Source of the DNA: an uncultured Collinsella sp. | GTDB lineage: Bacteria; Actinomycetota; Coriobacteriia; Coriobacteriales; Coriobacteriaceae | Direction of reading: 5' to 3' | Assembly: GCA_959020035.1 (NCBI GenBank) | Contig: CAUEQX010000032.1 | Location: 1-14,902 of the forward strand | Length of the DNA: 14,902 nucleotides | Shown here: positions 1 to 6,196 of the stretch, one piece after another | How the letters are laid out: the number at the start of each line of letters is the position of its first letter | How positions within the stretch are numbered: position 1 is the stretch's first letter | The notes under the pieces: generated by a model | Told to the model about the DNA's origin: nothing | What the model saw: only the letters and a program-made list of their open reading frames with translations | Databases searched by the model: none | Made by a program: the position numbers and the translations under genes

Positions 1-547
1 CGATTCTAGGCGATGGCCCTCCCTTGCTTCTTACACCACGACTCTGCGCGCTACCTTTCGCTACCTTTGTTGATGCTTTTGCACGACAATTGGGCCTTGG
101 CGATGCCCGTATATGGCTGGTTTCTCGCCGCATGCTATCCAGATGGGACGAGTCATGAGGACTATCTACCTTTTGAAAGACTTTTGACACCAAAATCTTA
201 TCCCGCGATGCTGAATACTCGCAAAAATGCACGCTCCGGAGGGTACTACCCTGTTACGGCTAGAAATCCATGCGCCATTTTATGCAATTAGTTGACGTAT
301 TTATACAAGATGACTTACGCGCGCATGCCATCGGGGTGAACGTTCGTCTCGGCATTGCGTTGACCGTCCTGCCCATAGTGTCTTTTACAGGCGGCTGCGG
401 TTCCGTTTGGGATCGCGGCCGTTTTGTTATGGGGCAAATATGAACGTTGTGTTAATGAGTCGGTGGACGGTGGAGTTTTTCGGTGAGCGGCGTATCCTTC
501 CAACGGTTTATCTAGTGTGTCAGTTGAAAGGAAGAGGGCGCTCGTCA
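1..547. other. Upstream non-coding region of larA
   Basis: I recognise no gene here. An open frame at 13-291 (92 codons) resembles nothing I know, has no clear ribosome binding site and uses codons unlike the neighbouring genes. The stretch is visibly richer in A and T than the rest of the window. It contains a 10-bp tandem duplication (CGCTACCTTT at 49-58 and 59-68), a 13-bp palindrome AGGGTACTACCCT (240-252) and -35-like hexamers (TTGACA 184-189, TTGACG 292-297, TTGACC 360-365), none with a convincing -10 at normal spacing. A terminator-like hairpin lies at 392-428. The region presumably holds the promoter and leader of larA. Confidence 0.6.
392..428 (+). terminator. Terminator-like hairpin upstream of larA
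   Basis: CGGCTGCG (392-399) pairs with CGCGGCCG (414-421), with one G-U pair. TTTTGTT follows directly. This is the shape of a modest intrinsic terminator, 120 nt before the larA start. It could end an upstream transcript or act as an attenuator in the larA leader. ACCGTCC (363-369) and GGACGGT (465-471) flank it and could form an alternative long-range stem. Stem and T-run are seen; function is inferred. Confidence 0.45.
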
Positions 548-550
548 TTG
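528..550 (+). promoter_or_regulatory. Ribosome binding site and TTG start of larA
   Basis: The purine run AAGGAAGAGGG (528-538) lies 9 nt before TTG at 548-550. Starting here gives 425 residues and puts H108, H174, K184 and H200 at the same numbers as in the characterised Lactobacillus plantarum enzyme, as I recall it. The frame is open upstream to another TTG at 407, but that extension has no family counterpart. Confidence 0.75.
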
Positions 551-1825
551 TTTGAATGTGAACTGCCGTTTGACCACAAGACGTTGCATCTGGAGCTCGA
601 GGATAAGAACTTCGCGGGTGTGATGGAAGGTCATCAAAACGAGTTTAAGACCACGAAATCGCAGGAAGAACTGGTAGAGGAGTCGCTTGCCAACCCTTAT
701 GGCTCACCTTCGCTCGAGGAGCTTTGTGCTGGCAAGAAGGATATTGTCATCATTAGCTCCGACCATACGCGCCCCGTTCCCTCGCGTGTGACGATGCCTA
801 TTCTGCTGCATCACATCCACTCCGCTGCGCCTGAGGCGCGCGTTCGCATTCTGGTTGCTACAGGTATGCATCGTCCGTCGACGCACGAGGAGCTCGTCAA
901 CAAGTACGGCGAGGAGATCGTTGCCAACGAGGAAATCGTTATGCACGTCGCGACTGACGACAGCATGATGAAAAAGATCGGCACCCTGCCTTCTGGTGGC
1001 GAGTGCATCATCAATAAGATTGCCGTCGATTGCGATCTGCTGCTTGCCGAGGGCTTTATTGAGCCGCACTTCTTTGCTGGTTTCTCCGGCAGCCGCAAGT
1101 CCGTCCTGCCTGGCATCGCCAGCTACAAGACCATCATGTACAACCACAACGGCCAGTTTGTGAACGATTCTCATTCGCGTGCAGGCAACCTTTGCCACAA
1201 TCACGTGAGCGAGGACATGTTTGCCGCTGCCGAGATGGCTCACCTTGCCTTTGTGCTCAATGTGGTGCTCAACGGCAAACACGAGGTCATTGGCTCCTTC
1301 GCCGGCGACATCCATAAGGCACACGAGGCTGGCTGCGAGTTCGTGAAGAGCCTTGCCGGCGTTGAGCCCGTCGAGTGCGAGATTGCCATCACCACCAACG
1401 GCGGCTACCCGCTCGACCAGAACATCTACCAGGCCGTGAAGGGCATGTGCTCTGCCGAGGCCACGCTTCCCGAGGGCGGTGTGATCATCGACGTCGCCGG
1501 TTGTGCCGACGGTCACGGCGGCGAGGGCTTCTATCACAACATCGCCGACAACGATCCGGCAGAGTTTGAGCGCGCCTGCATCGACCGTCCTAAGGACGAG
1601 ACCCTGCCCGACCAGTGGACGAGCCAGATCTTTGCCCGCATCCTGGCGCATCACCCCGTGATCATGGTCACCGACCTGTGCGATCACCAGATGATTAAGG
1701 ATATGCACATGACGCCGGTCAACACCCTCGAGGAGGCGCTCAAGCTCGCCTTTGAGATGAAGGGTGCCGATGCCAAGGTGGCCGTCATTCCCGATGGCCT
1801 GGGCGTTGTTGTCGCTCAGCACTAG
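548..1825 (+). CDS. larA: Nickel-pincer lactate racemase LarA
   Basis: Interconverts D- and L-lactate in the cytoplasm using the nickel-pincer nucleotide (NPN), a pyridinium-3,5-bisthiocarboxylate mononucleotide that carries Ni. The family signature SSDHTRPVPS is near residue 70, followed by ATGMHRPS (H108, acid/base), EPHFFAGFSGSRKS (H174 acid/base; K184, covalent cofactor attachment) and YNHNG (H200, Ni ligand). NGGYPLDQNIYQAVKG and DGHGGEGFYHN occur further on. The 425-residue length matches the usual size of about 424. First gene of a plus-strand pair with larD 49 nt downstream; cofactor genes larB and larC lie on the opposite strand. Motif roles are family knowledge; residue positions were counted from the sequence. 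The close match to the Lactobacillus enzyme favours lactate racemase over other LarA-family racemases. Confidence 0.95.
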   Translation: MFECELPFDHKTLHLELEDKNFAGVMEGHQNEFKTTKSQEELVEESLANPYGSPSLEELCAGKKDIVIISSDHTRPVPSRVTMPILLHHIHSAAPEARVRILVATGMHRPSTHEELVNKYGEEIVANEEIVMHVATDDSMMKKIGTLPSGGECIINKIAVDCDLLLAEGFIEPHFFAGFSGSRKSVLPGIASYKTIMYNHNGQFVNDSHSRAGNLCHNHVSEDMFAAAEMAHLAFVLNVVLNGKHEVIGSFAGDIHKAHEAGCEFVKSLAGVEPVECEIAITTNGGYPLDQNIYQAVKGMCSAEATLPEGGVIIDVAGCADGHGGEGFYHNIADNDPAEFERACIDRPKDETLPDQWTSQIFARILAHHPVIMVTDLCDHQMIKDMHMTPVNTLEEALKLAFEMKGADAKVAVIPDGLGVVVAQH

Positions 1826-1874
1826 CGCGCGGCCTAAACGAATCGTTTATAACTGACAAGAAAGATAAGGTTTT

Positions 1875-2606
1875 ATGCTTACCAAACTCCTCTGCGAATT
1901 CGGCGCAACGGCCCTCATGATCATCTTTGGCGTGGGCGTGCACTGCGATACCGTGCTTAAGGGCACCAAGTATCAGGGCTCCGGCCACATGTTTGCCATC
2001 ACCACTTGGTCTTTTGGCATCTCGGTCTGCCTGTTTGTCTTTGGCGGCGCCGTGTGCATGAACCCGGCTATGGTGCTTGCCCAGTGCATCGTAGGCCTGG
2101 TGCCGTGGAGCAGCTGCATCCCCTTCATGATTGCCGATATGCTCGGCGGCTTTGTGGGCGCCGTAATCGCTTGGCTTATGTATGCCGATGAGTTCAAGGC
2201 TTCCGAGGGCGTCGTCGACCCCATTGCCCAGCGCAACATCTTCTCGACCAACCCTACCACCGAGGGCACGAACTATGCCCGCAACTTCTTCTGCGAGGCT
2301 ATCTGCACCTTCGTGTTCATCAGCGCCATCCTTGCTGCTGCTAGCCGCGCCGGCGAGAACGTTTTGATGCTCGCTATCTGCGTCGGTCTGATTGTTTGGG
2401 CTGTTGGCATGGGCATGGGCGGCATCACCGGCTTCGCCATGAACCAGGCTCGTGACCTTGGTCCTCGCATGGCCTATCAGGTGCTGCCGATCAAGAACAA
2501 GGCTGACAACAACTGGAAGTACGGCCTGCTTGTTCCTGGCATCGCTCCGTTTGTCGGTGCCGCTCTGGCCGCACTGTTTGTGCACGGTTTCTTGGGCATG
2601 TTCTAG
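1875..2606 (+). CDS. larD: Lactate-conducting aquaglyceroporin LarD
   Basis: Membrane channel of the MIP (aquaporin/GlpF) family, 243 residues. In the L. plantarum lar operon the homologue facilitates lactic acid passage. Six hydrophobic segments form two half-repeats. The first pore loop has the usual NPA (N63-P64-A65, in CMNPAMVLAQ). The second is NQA (N190-Q191-A192, in GFAMNQARDLGPR), with the following Arg retained. The opening EFGATALMIIFGVGVHC and the tail NKADNNWKYG...VPGIAPFVGAALAALFVHGFLGMF strongly resemble LarD/GlpF4. ATG follows AAGATAAGG with ordinary spacing. The gene lies 49 nt after larA with no terminator between, so the two are probably co-transcribed. The transport role comes from homology and context; a general glycerol facilitator is the alternative. 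Confidence 0.9.
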   Translation: MLTKLLCEFGATALMIIFGVGVHCDTVLKGTKYQGSGHMFAITTWSFGISVCLFVFGGAVCMNPAMVLAQCIVGLVPWSSCIPFMIADMLGGFVGAVIAWLMYADEFKASEGVVDPIAQRNIFSTNPTTEGTNYARNFFCEAICTFVFISAILAAASRAGENVLMLAICVGLIVWAVGMGMGGITGFAMNQARDLGPRMAYQVLPIKNKADNNWKYGLLVPGIAPFVGAALAALFVHGFLGMF

Positions 2607-2634
2607 TCCAAGACTACATACTACATAGTTGTTC

Positions 2635-2759
2635 GCCGTCCGCATGGGGTAACTTCCCAGCGCGTCCTCGGACATGCAAAAAGGCTCGCTGCGCACTTTG
2701 TGCGGCGAGCCTTTTTGCGTCCTGCGGAGTGCGCTGGGAAGTTACCCCATGCGGACGGC
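2635..2759. repeat. 29-bp perfect inverted repeat enclosing the terminator
   Basis: Positions 2635-2663 and 2731-2759 are perfect reverse complements over 29 bp, centred on GGGGTAACTTCCCA / TGGGAAGTTACCCC. Between the arms lies the separate terminator hairpin at 2676-2718. The 125-bp unit could extrude as a nested cruciform or fold as an extended hairpin in RNA from either strand. It lies between the convergent larAD and larBC-tetR arms. No second copy is in the window. Confidence 0.9.
2676..2718. terminator. Bidirectional terminator between the convergent lar arms
   Basis: GCAAAAAGGCTCGC (2676-2689) pairs perfectly with GCGAGCCTTTTTGC (2705-2718), and CGCAC/GTGCG extends the stem inside the loop. 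The GC stem is flanked by an A-tract on the left and a T-tract on the right, so it can terminate transcripts from either side: larAD on plus and larB-larC-tetR on minus. Confidence 0.93.
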
Positions 2760-2860
2760 TGCGGGGTCTTTGTTGCGTTCGTACAAGCAACCCAACATAT
2801 ATATCTGAATTTGGATGGGAGGGGCTTGTTGCTGGTAGGGGCGTTGGGCTTCTGTCGACA

Positions 2861-2924
2861 CTTTGGGATGGATTGTGCTTTGGGTTGGGACGGCGCTTTG
2901 AGATGAGGTCGGAACTTTGGGATG
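2861..2924. repeat. Four degenerate CTTTGRGATG repeats, 17-19 nt period
   Basis: Near-identical decamers start at 2861 (CTTTGGGATG), 2878 (CTTTGGGTTG), 2896 (CTTTGAGATG) and 2915 (CTTTGGGATG), separated by G-rich spacers. The block lies between the terminator and the tetR stop codon, which makes it the 3' end of the larB-larC-tetR transcript. The rest of the 2607-2934 gap holds only the inverted repeat and terminator. No function is assigned. Confidence 0.6.
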
Positions 2925-2934
2925 AGGGGTTTAC

Positions 2935-3474
2935 TCAGTTGAAGAGAGGCTTAATGGCTGATAGGTAGTCTTTGGCTACGTCGGCTTTGGCTGCTTGGAA
3001 GTTGTGCCAGGCCCACCATTGGACCATTCCTACGAAGCTTGAGGCTATGTGGTGTAGCAGGAAGCTTCGGTCCATGGTGCCGGCGGGGCCTGCGGGGTTG
3101 ACGGGGACGGTTTCGGCTGCTCGTGACATGATGGTCTTGCGTAGGCAGTCGGCGAAGACGCGTGAGCCGGCGCCGGCTACGAGGGCTCGAACGCCCTGAC
3201 GGCGCTCCCAGAGGTTGTTGAGGATATGCTCGACCTGCACGAATGGGTCGTCGAGCGGTGTGCCATCGTCGTCGAGGGCGTGGGTGCAGATGTCGCTCAC
3301 GAGCTCGGACAGCAGGTCGTCTTTGCTCTTAAAGAGGCCGTAGAACGTGGCCCGACCCACATGGGCGCGCGCGATGATGTCGCCGACGGTGATCTTGCCG
3401 TAGTCCTCCTCGCGAAGGAGCTCGGAAAACGCCGTGACAATGGCGGCGCGGCTTTTGGTTTTGCGGGCATCCAT
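2935..3474 (-). CDS. TetR/AcrR-family transcriptional regulator in the lar locus
   Basis: Predicted 179-residue DNA-binding regulator. The N-terminal TetR helix-turn-helix spans roughly residues 5-60 (RKTKSRAAIVTAFSELL, then ITVGDIIARAHVGRATFYGLFKSKDDLL). GRATFY.LF.SKDDLL is the classic recognition-helix and helix-4 signature. The C-terminal ligand domain is helical and contains SSFVGMVQWWAWH. I chose the ATG at 3474, 2 nt after the larC stop. It has no good Shine-Dalgarno, which suggests translational coupling to larC; a TTG at 3504 in the same frame would overlap larC. Co-expression with larB-larC makes it a candidate lar regulator, whereas L. plantarum uses the unrelated Crp/Fnr-type LarR. 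The inverted repeat at 5235-5268 is a plausible target. Ligand unknown. Confidence 0.88.
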   Translation of the reverse strand: MDARKTKSRAAIVTAFSELLREEDYGKITVGDIIARAHVGRATFYGLFKSKDDLLSELVSDICTHALDDDGTPLDDPFVQVEHILNNLWERRQGVRALVAGAGSRVFADCLRKTIMSRAAETVPVNPAGPAGTMDRSFLLHHIASSFVGMVQWWAWHNFQAAKADVAKDYLSAIKPLFN

Positions 3475-3476
3475 GG

Positions 3477-4397
3477 CTATGCGTCCACGTGAACAAGCAG
3501 GCAACGGAGCGTGCCGGAGCAGCCCTCGTAGGGGCGCTTACCGGCGCCGTAGCCGACGGCTTCGATGCGGTAGCGGGCCGGCAGGTGCTCGGACGTGCGC
3601 AGTGTGGCGACGATGGCGGCACCCGTGGGCGTCACGAGCTCGCCGGCGACCGGTGCGGGCGTGAGGGCGATATTGCCTGCCTGGCATAGGTTGACGACGG
3701 CGGGTACCGGGATGGGCATAAGGCCGTGGGCACAGTGGATGGTGCCGTGACCCTCGGAGAGCGACTCGACGACAATATCCTCGATGCCCAGGTTATCGAG
3801 GCAGATGGCGACCGAGCAGATGTCAACGATGGAATCGATGGCACCTACCTCGTGGAACATGACGGTCTCGGGCGTTTTGCCGTGGGCCTTGGCCTCGGCG
3901 GCGGCGAGCGCGGTAAAGATGGCGATCGCGCGTCGCTTGGCGCCATCGCTTAGCTGTGAGCCGTCGATGATCGTCGTGACATCGGCCAAAGAGCGGTGGT
4001 GGTGGGCGTGATGGTCCTCGTGCTCATGGGCGTGGCCCTCATGGTCGTGCTCGTGGCAATGCTCGTGCTCGTGGCAATGCTCGTGCTCACCATGGTCATG
4101 ATGGTGGTGCTCATGCTCATGTGTGTGCTCGGCAGCTGCTTCGTTGCCGTAGAGCCAGGCCATGTCGTGGTCGTGGTTCTCGAGCTCCTCTGCCAGCTGA
4201 ACGTCAAAGTCGCAGGCGTCGATGCCATGCTTGTTTACGCGGGTGACGGCAATCTCAAAGCCGTCGACCGGCAGCGTGACGAGCTGTTCGCGCAGGTGCT
4301 CTTCGCTGGCGCCCAGATCGAGTAGAGCCGCGGCGGTCATGTCGCCGCTGATGCCCGAGGGGCCGTCGATGATAAGCGTGTGCTGATGGTTGGACAT
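3477..4397 (-). CDS. larC: LarC, LarC1-only form (nickel insertion into the pincer cofactor)
   Basis: LarC inserts nickel into the bisthiocarboxylate precursor to finish the NPN cofactor, in a CTP-dependent reaction. The 306 residues show the LarC1 signatures: IDGPSGISGDMTAAALLDLG at the N-terminus, HRSLADVTTIID (about 134-145), FHEVGAIDSIVDI, CAHGLMPIPVPA and GELVTPTGAA, ending GYGAGKRPYEGCSGTLRCLLVHVDA. Residues 91-134 are a His-rich segment with 24 histidines, a likely nickel store. The protein stops where full-length LarC (about 420 residues) would enter LarC2, the CTP-binding domain; in L. plantarum larC1 and larC2 are joined by a -1 frameshift. Here tetR follows instead, and no LarC2 is seen in any frame. 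The Shine-Dalgarno TAAGGAG overlaps the larB stop, 10 nt upstream. Confidence 0.92.
   Translation of the reverse strand: MSNHQHTLIIDGPSGISGDMTAAALLDLGASEEHLREQLVTLPVDGFEIAVTRVNKHGIDACDFDVQLAEELENHDHDMAWLYGNEAAAEHTHEHEHHHHDHGEHEHCHEHEHCHEHDHEGHAHEHEDHHAHHHRSLADVTTIIDGSQLSDGAKRRAIAIFTALAAAEAKAHGKTPETVMFHEVGAIDSIVDICSVAICLDNLGIEDIVVESLSEGHGTIHCAHGLMPIPVPAVVNLCQAGNIALTPAPVAGELVTPTGAAIVATLRTSEHLPARYRIEAVGYGAGKRPYEGCSGTLRCLLVHVDA
4046..4088. repeat. 18-bp tandem repeat in the His-rich part of larC
   Basis: GTGGCAATGCTCGTGCTC occurs twice back to back (4053-4070 and 4071-4088), with part of a third copy to the left from about 4046. On the coding strand it encodes repeated His-Glu/His-Cys units of the metal-binding stretch. 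Perfect tandem DNA identity suggests recent duplication and slippage that keeps the reading frame. Confidence 0.85.
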
Positions 4398-4407
4398 GGA
4401 ATGCTCC

Positions 4408-5190
4408 TTAACGGGCGCGGGGCGTGCCGGCGCTCAGATGATTGATAAGACTCGCCTGGTAGGCGGCGCCGAAGCCATTGTCGATGTTGACGACCGAAAC
4501 GCCGCTGGCGCAGGAGTTGAGCATGGCGAGCAGTGCGGCCACGCCGCCAAAGCTCGCGCCATAGCCCACGCTGGTGGGGACGGCGATGACCGGACAGCTC
4601 ACCAGGCCTCCGATAACGCTCGCCAGGGCGCCTTCCATGCCGGCGATGGCGATGACCACCTGCGCCTGGGCAAGTTCCTCGGCATGAGCGAGCAGGCGGT
4701 GCAGGCCGGCCACACCTACGTCGTAGAGTCGATCGACCTCGTTGCCGTAGAACTCGGCCGTCAGTGCCGCCTCTTCGGCGACGGGCAGGTCGCTCGTGCC
4801 GGCGCAGGCGACGACGATGCGTCCGTTGCCGGTAGGGGAGGGCTTGCCACCCACCAGGGCGAGCTGGGCGTCCGGGACATATCCCAGGTCGATGTCGTTG
4901 CCAAGAAGCTCAGCGGTGCGCGCGGCTTTTTCGGCATCCAAGCGTGTGACTAGTATGCGCTCCTGGCCGGCATCGCGCAGCGCTTCGATAATGGCGGCAA
5001 TCTGCTCGGCGGTTTTACCGGCACCGTAGACAACCTCGCCGGCTCCCTGGCGCACTCCGCGCGAAAGATCGAGCTGTGCAAAGCCCAAATCGGCGGTCGG
5101 AGCCGTCTGGATGCGCGTGAGGGCGTCGGCAGGGGTGACTGATCCGCCGGCAACATCGCTCAGCAGCTGCTCAAGATCTCGCTTATCCAT
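4408..5190 (-). CDS. larB: LarB, NaAD carboxylase/hydrolase for the pincer cofactor
   Basis: First step of NPN cofactor synthesis: carboxylates C5 of the pyridinium ring of nicotinic acid adenine dinucleotide and hydrolyses the phosphoanhydride, giving the dicarboxylate mononucleotide used by LarE. The 260-residue protein has a variable N-terminal part (about 1-120) and a PurE-like C-terminal domain. The latter includes VVACAGTSDLPVAEEA (127-142), VDRLYDVGVAGLHRLL, IAGMEGALASVIGGLVSCPVIAVPTSVGYGASFGG and LNSCASGVSVVNIDNGFGAA. C227 lies in the LNSCASG motif whose Cys forms the substrate adduct in L. plantarum LarB. The ATG at 5190 has GAAGGGAA about 7 nt upstream; an open frame continues to 5223 without family support. 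First gene of the larB-larC-tetR transcript. Confidence 0.93.
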   Translation of the reverse strand: MDKRDLEQLLSDVAGGSVTPADALTRIQTAPTADLGFAQLDLSRGVRQGAGEVVYGAGKTAEQIAAIIEALRDAGQERILVTRLDAEKAARTAELLGNDIDLGYVPDAQLALVGGKPSPTGNGRIVVACAGTSDLPVAEEAALTAEFYGNEVDRLYDVGVAGLHRLLAHAEELAQAQVVIAIAGMEGALASVIGGLVSCPVIAVPTSVGYGASFGGVAALLAMLNSCASGVSVVNIDNGFGAAYQASLINHLSAGTPRAR

Positions 5191-5234
5191 ATATGTTCCC
5201 TTCGACGGCGCAAAGTCTAGCACTCAAAGGGTAT

Positions 5235-5268
5235 GTTTCCGAACACTAAGACAAAATTGTTCGGAAAC
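5235..5268. promoter_or_regulatory. Candidate operator: 11-bp inverted repeat upstream of larB
   Basis: GTTTCCGAACA (5235-5245) and TGTTCGGAAAC (5258-5268) are perfect inverted repeats separated by 12 bp, 45 nt before the larB start. Half-site centres are 23 bp apart, about two helical turns. There is no T-run on either side, so it reads as a protein-binding site rather than a terminator. The co-transcribed TetR-family protein is the obvious candidate ligand (inference). I find no copy upstream of larA. Confidence 0.65.
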
Positions 5269-5295
5269 TATAGGACGGACTGATTCAATTGTTAG
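5267..5295 (-). promoter_or_regulatory. Candidate larB promoter
   Basis: On the minus strand TATAGT (5272-5267) is a good -10 hexamer that overlaps the edge of the inverted repeat. The -35 region (5289-5295, TAACAA/CTAACA) is weak. If correct, transcription would start near 5260, inside the operator, which suits repression by occlusion. Confidence 0.35.
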
Positions 5296-5304
5296 ACGGA
5301 TCGG

Positions 5305-5940
5305 CTAGTCGCGCAGGATGATGTCCATGGCGAGCATCAGGTTGCGCTCGTCGATGGCAAACGGGGCGGCTTCGCGCGTCTTGGGCTTGGCGCAAAACGC
5401 GATGCCCGTGCCCGCGGCCTGGATCATGGGGATGTCGTTTGCCCCGTCGCCAATAGCGACCGTGTGGGCCATGTCGACGCCGCACTCAACTGCCCAGTCC
5501 AGCAGCTGGATGAGCTTGGACTCCTTGGTCACAATCTCGGCAGCCAACTTACCGGTAAGCTTGCCGTCCACGACCTCTAGGCGGTTGGCCAGGCAAAAAT
5601 CGATGCCCGCGGCGGCTGCGATCTTGTCAGCGACCTCGTGGAAGCCGCCGCTTACCACGCCGACCTTCCAGCCCTTGCTGTGTGCCGAGCGCACAAGCTC
5701 CAGCGCGCCGGGGGTAAACGTCACGCGCTCAAAGGTGCGCTCGAACACGCTCTCGTCCAGGCCGGCGAGCAGCCCCACGCGCTTCTCGAGCGCTTGCTTA
5801 AAGTCCAGCTCACCGCGCATAGCGCGCTCGGTGACCCGCGCCACCTGCTCGCCCACGCCGGCCTCCTCGCCCAACAGGTCGATGACCTCCTGGTTGATGA
5901 GGGTGGAGTCGATATCCATAACGATGAGGCGTGCAGTCAT
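5305..5940 (-). CDS. serB: Phosphoserine phosphatase SerB
   Basis: HAD-superfamily enzyme that releases phosphate from O-phospho-L-serine, the last step of serine synthesis from 3-phosphoglycerate, in the cytoplasm. Of 211 residues, motif I is MDIDSTLI (D9 nucleophile, D11 acid/base), followed by the SerB cap signature FKQALEKRVGLLAGL, motif II VVSGGFHEVADKIA, the KESK lysine region and motif IV GDGANDIPMIQAAGTGIAF. Lacks the N-terminal ACT-like extension of some SerB proteins. The ATG at 5940 has GGAAAGG upstream, and the DxDxT motif then lies at the usual distance from the N-terminus; the open frame extends to 5985 without support. Divergent from aspS. No terminator is visible between serB and larB (114 nt), so some read-through into larB is possible. 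Confidence 0.93.
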   Translation of the reverse strand: MTARLIVMDIDSTLINQEVIDLLGEEAGVGEQVARVTERAMRGELDFKQALEKRVGLLAGLDESVFERTFERVTFTPGALELVRSAHSKGWKVGVVSGGFHEVADKIAAAAGIDFCLANRLEVVDGKLTGKLAAEIVTKESKLIQLLDWAVECGVDMAHTVAIGDGANDIPMIQAAGTGIAFCAKPKTREAAPFAIDERNLMLAMDIILRD

Positions 5941-6133
5941 GGTGGGCCTTTCCGAGTGCTGTTTTATTGGGGCATATTGTCGCACGTGACGAGCGCGGGC
6001 GGGTGCCGCGGTGCGTCAATTGTTTCGTCTCCGTCAAGTCTTTGGGCAGGAGCTACTTTTCCGCGGCACATCGACACAGGTGCGATAAGATAGAACGCCA
6101 TGTCTGGCTGCGCGGTTTACGCAGGCTGGGCAA

Positions 6134-6175
6134 ATCTGTACGACGCCGCCCGGAACGACACGGGGCGGCACAGAT
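6134..6175 (+). other. Leader hairpin just before the aspS ribosome binding site
   Basis: ATCTGT (6134-6139) pairs with ACAGAT (6170-6175), and GCCGCCC (6145-6151) pairs with GGGCGGC (6163-6169). This gives a 13-bp, GC-rich stem with a 5-nt bulge (6140-6144) on the left. It ends 5 nt before the AAGGAGG of aspS (6181-6187). The position would allow an effect on ribosome loading or mRNA stability. A possible -10, TAAGAT, is at 6086-6091. Confidence 0.5.
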
Positions 6176-6196
6176 CCATAAAGGAGGATCACTGGT

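Noticed and set aside
13..291. A 92-codon open frame at the left edge
   Set aside because: No recognisable domain, weak start context and codon use unlike its neighbours; kept as non-coding.
407..547. Upstream extension of larA to a TTG at 407
   Set aside because: The extra 47 residues have no counterpart in LarA, and the first 26 nt overlap the terminator-like hairpin and its T-run. The TTG at 548 gives exact family residue numbering.
704..1822. A 372-codon minus-strand frame opposite larA
   Set aside because: Antisense shadow of a strongly conserved gene; no family features and no ribosome binding site of note.
6134..6187. T-box riboswitch ahead of aspS
   Set aside because: GGGCGGCACAG only loosely recalls the T-box core, there is no TGGNACC in a bulge, no specifier-loop structure and no T-run terminator.
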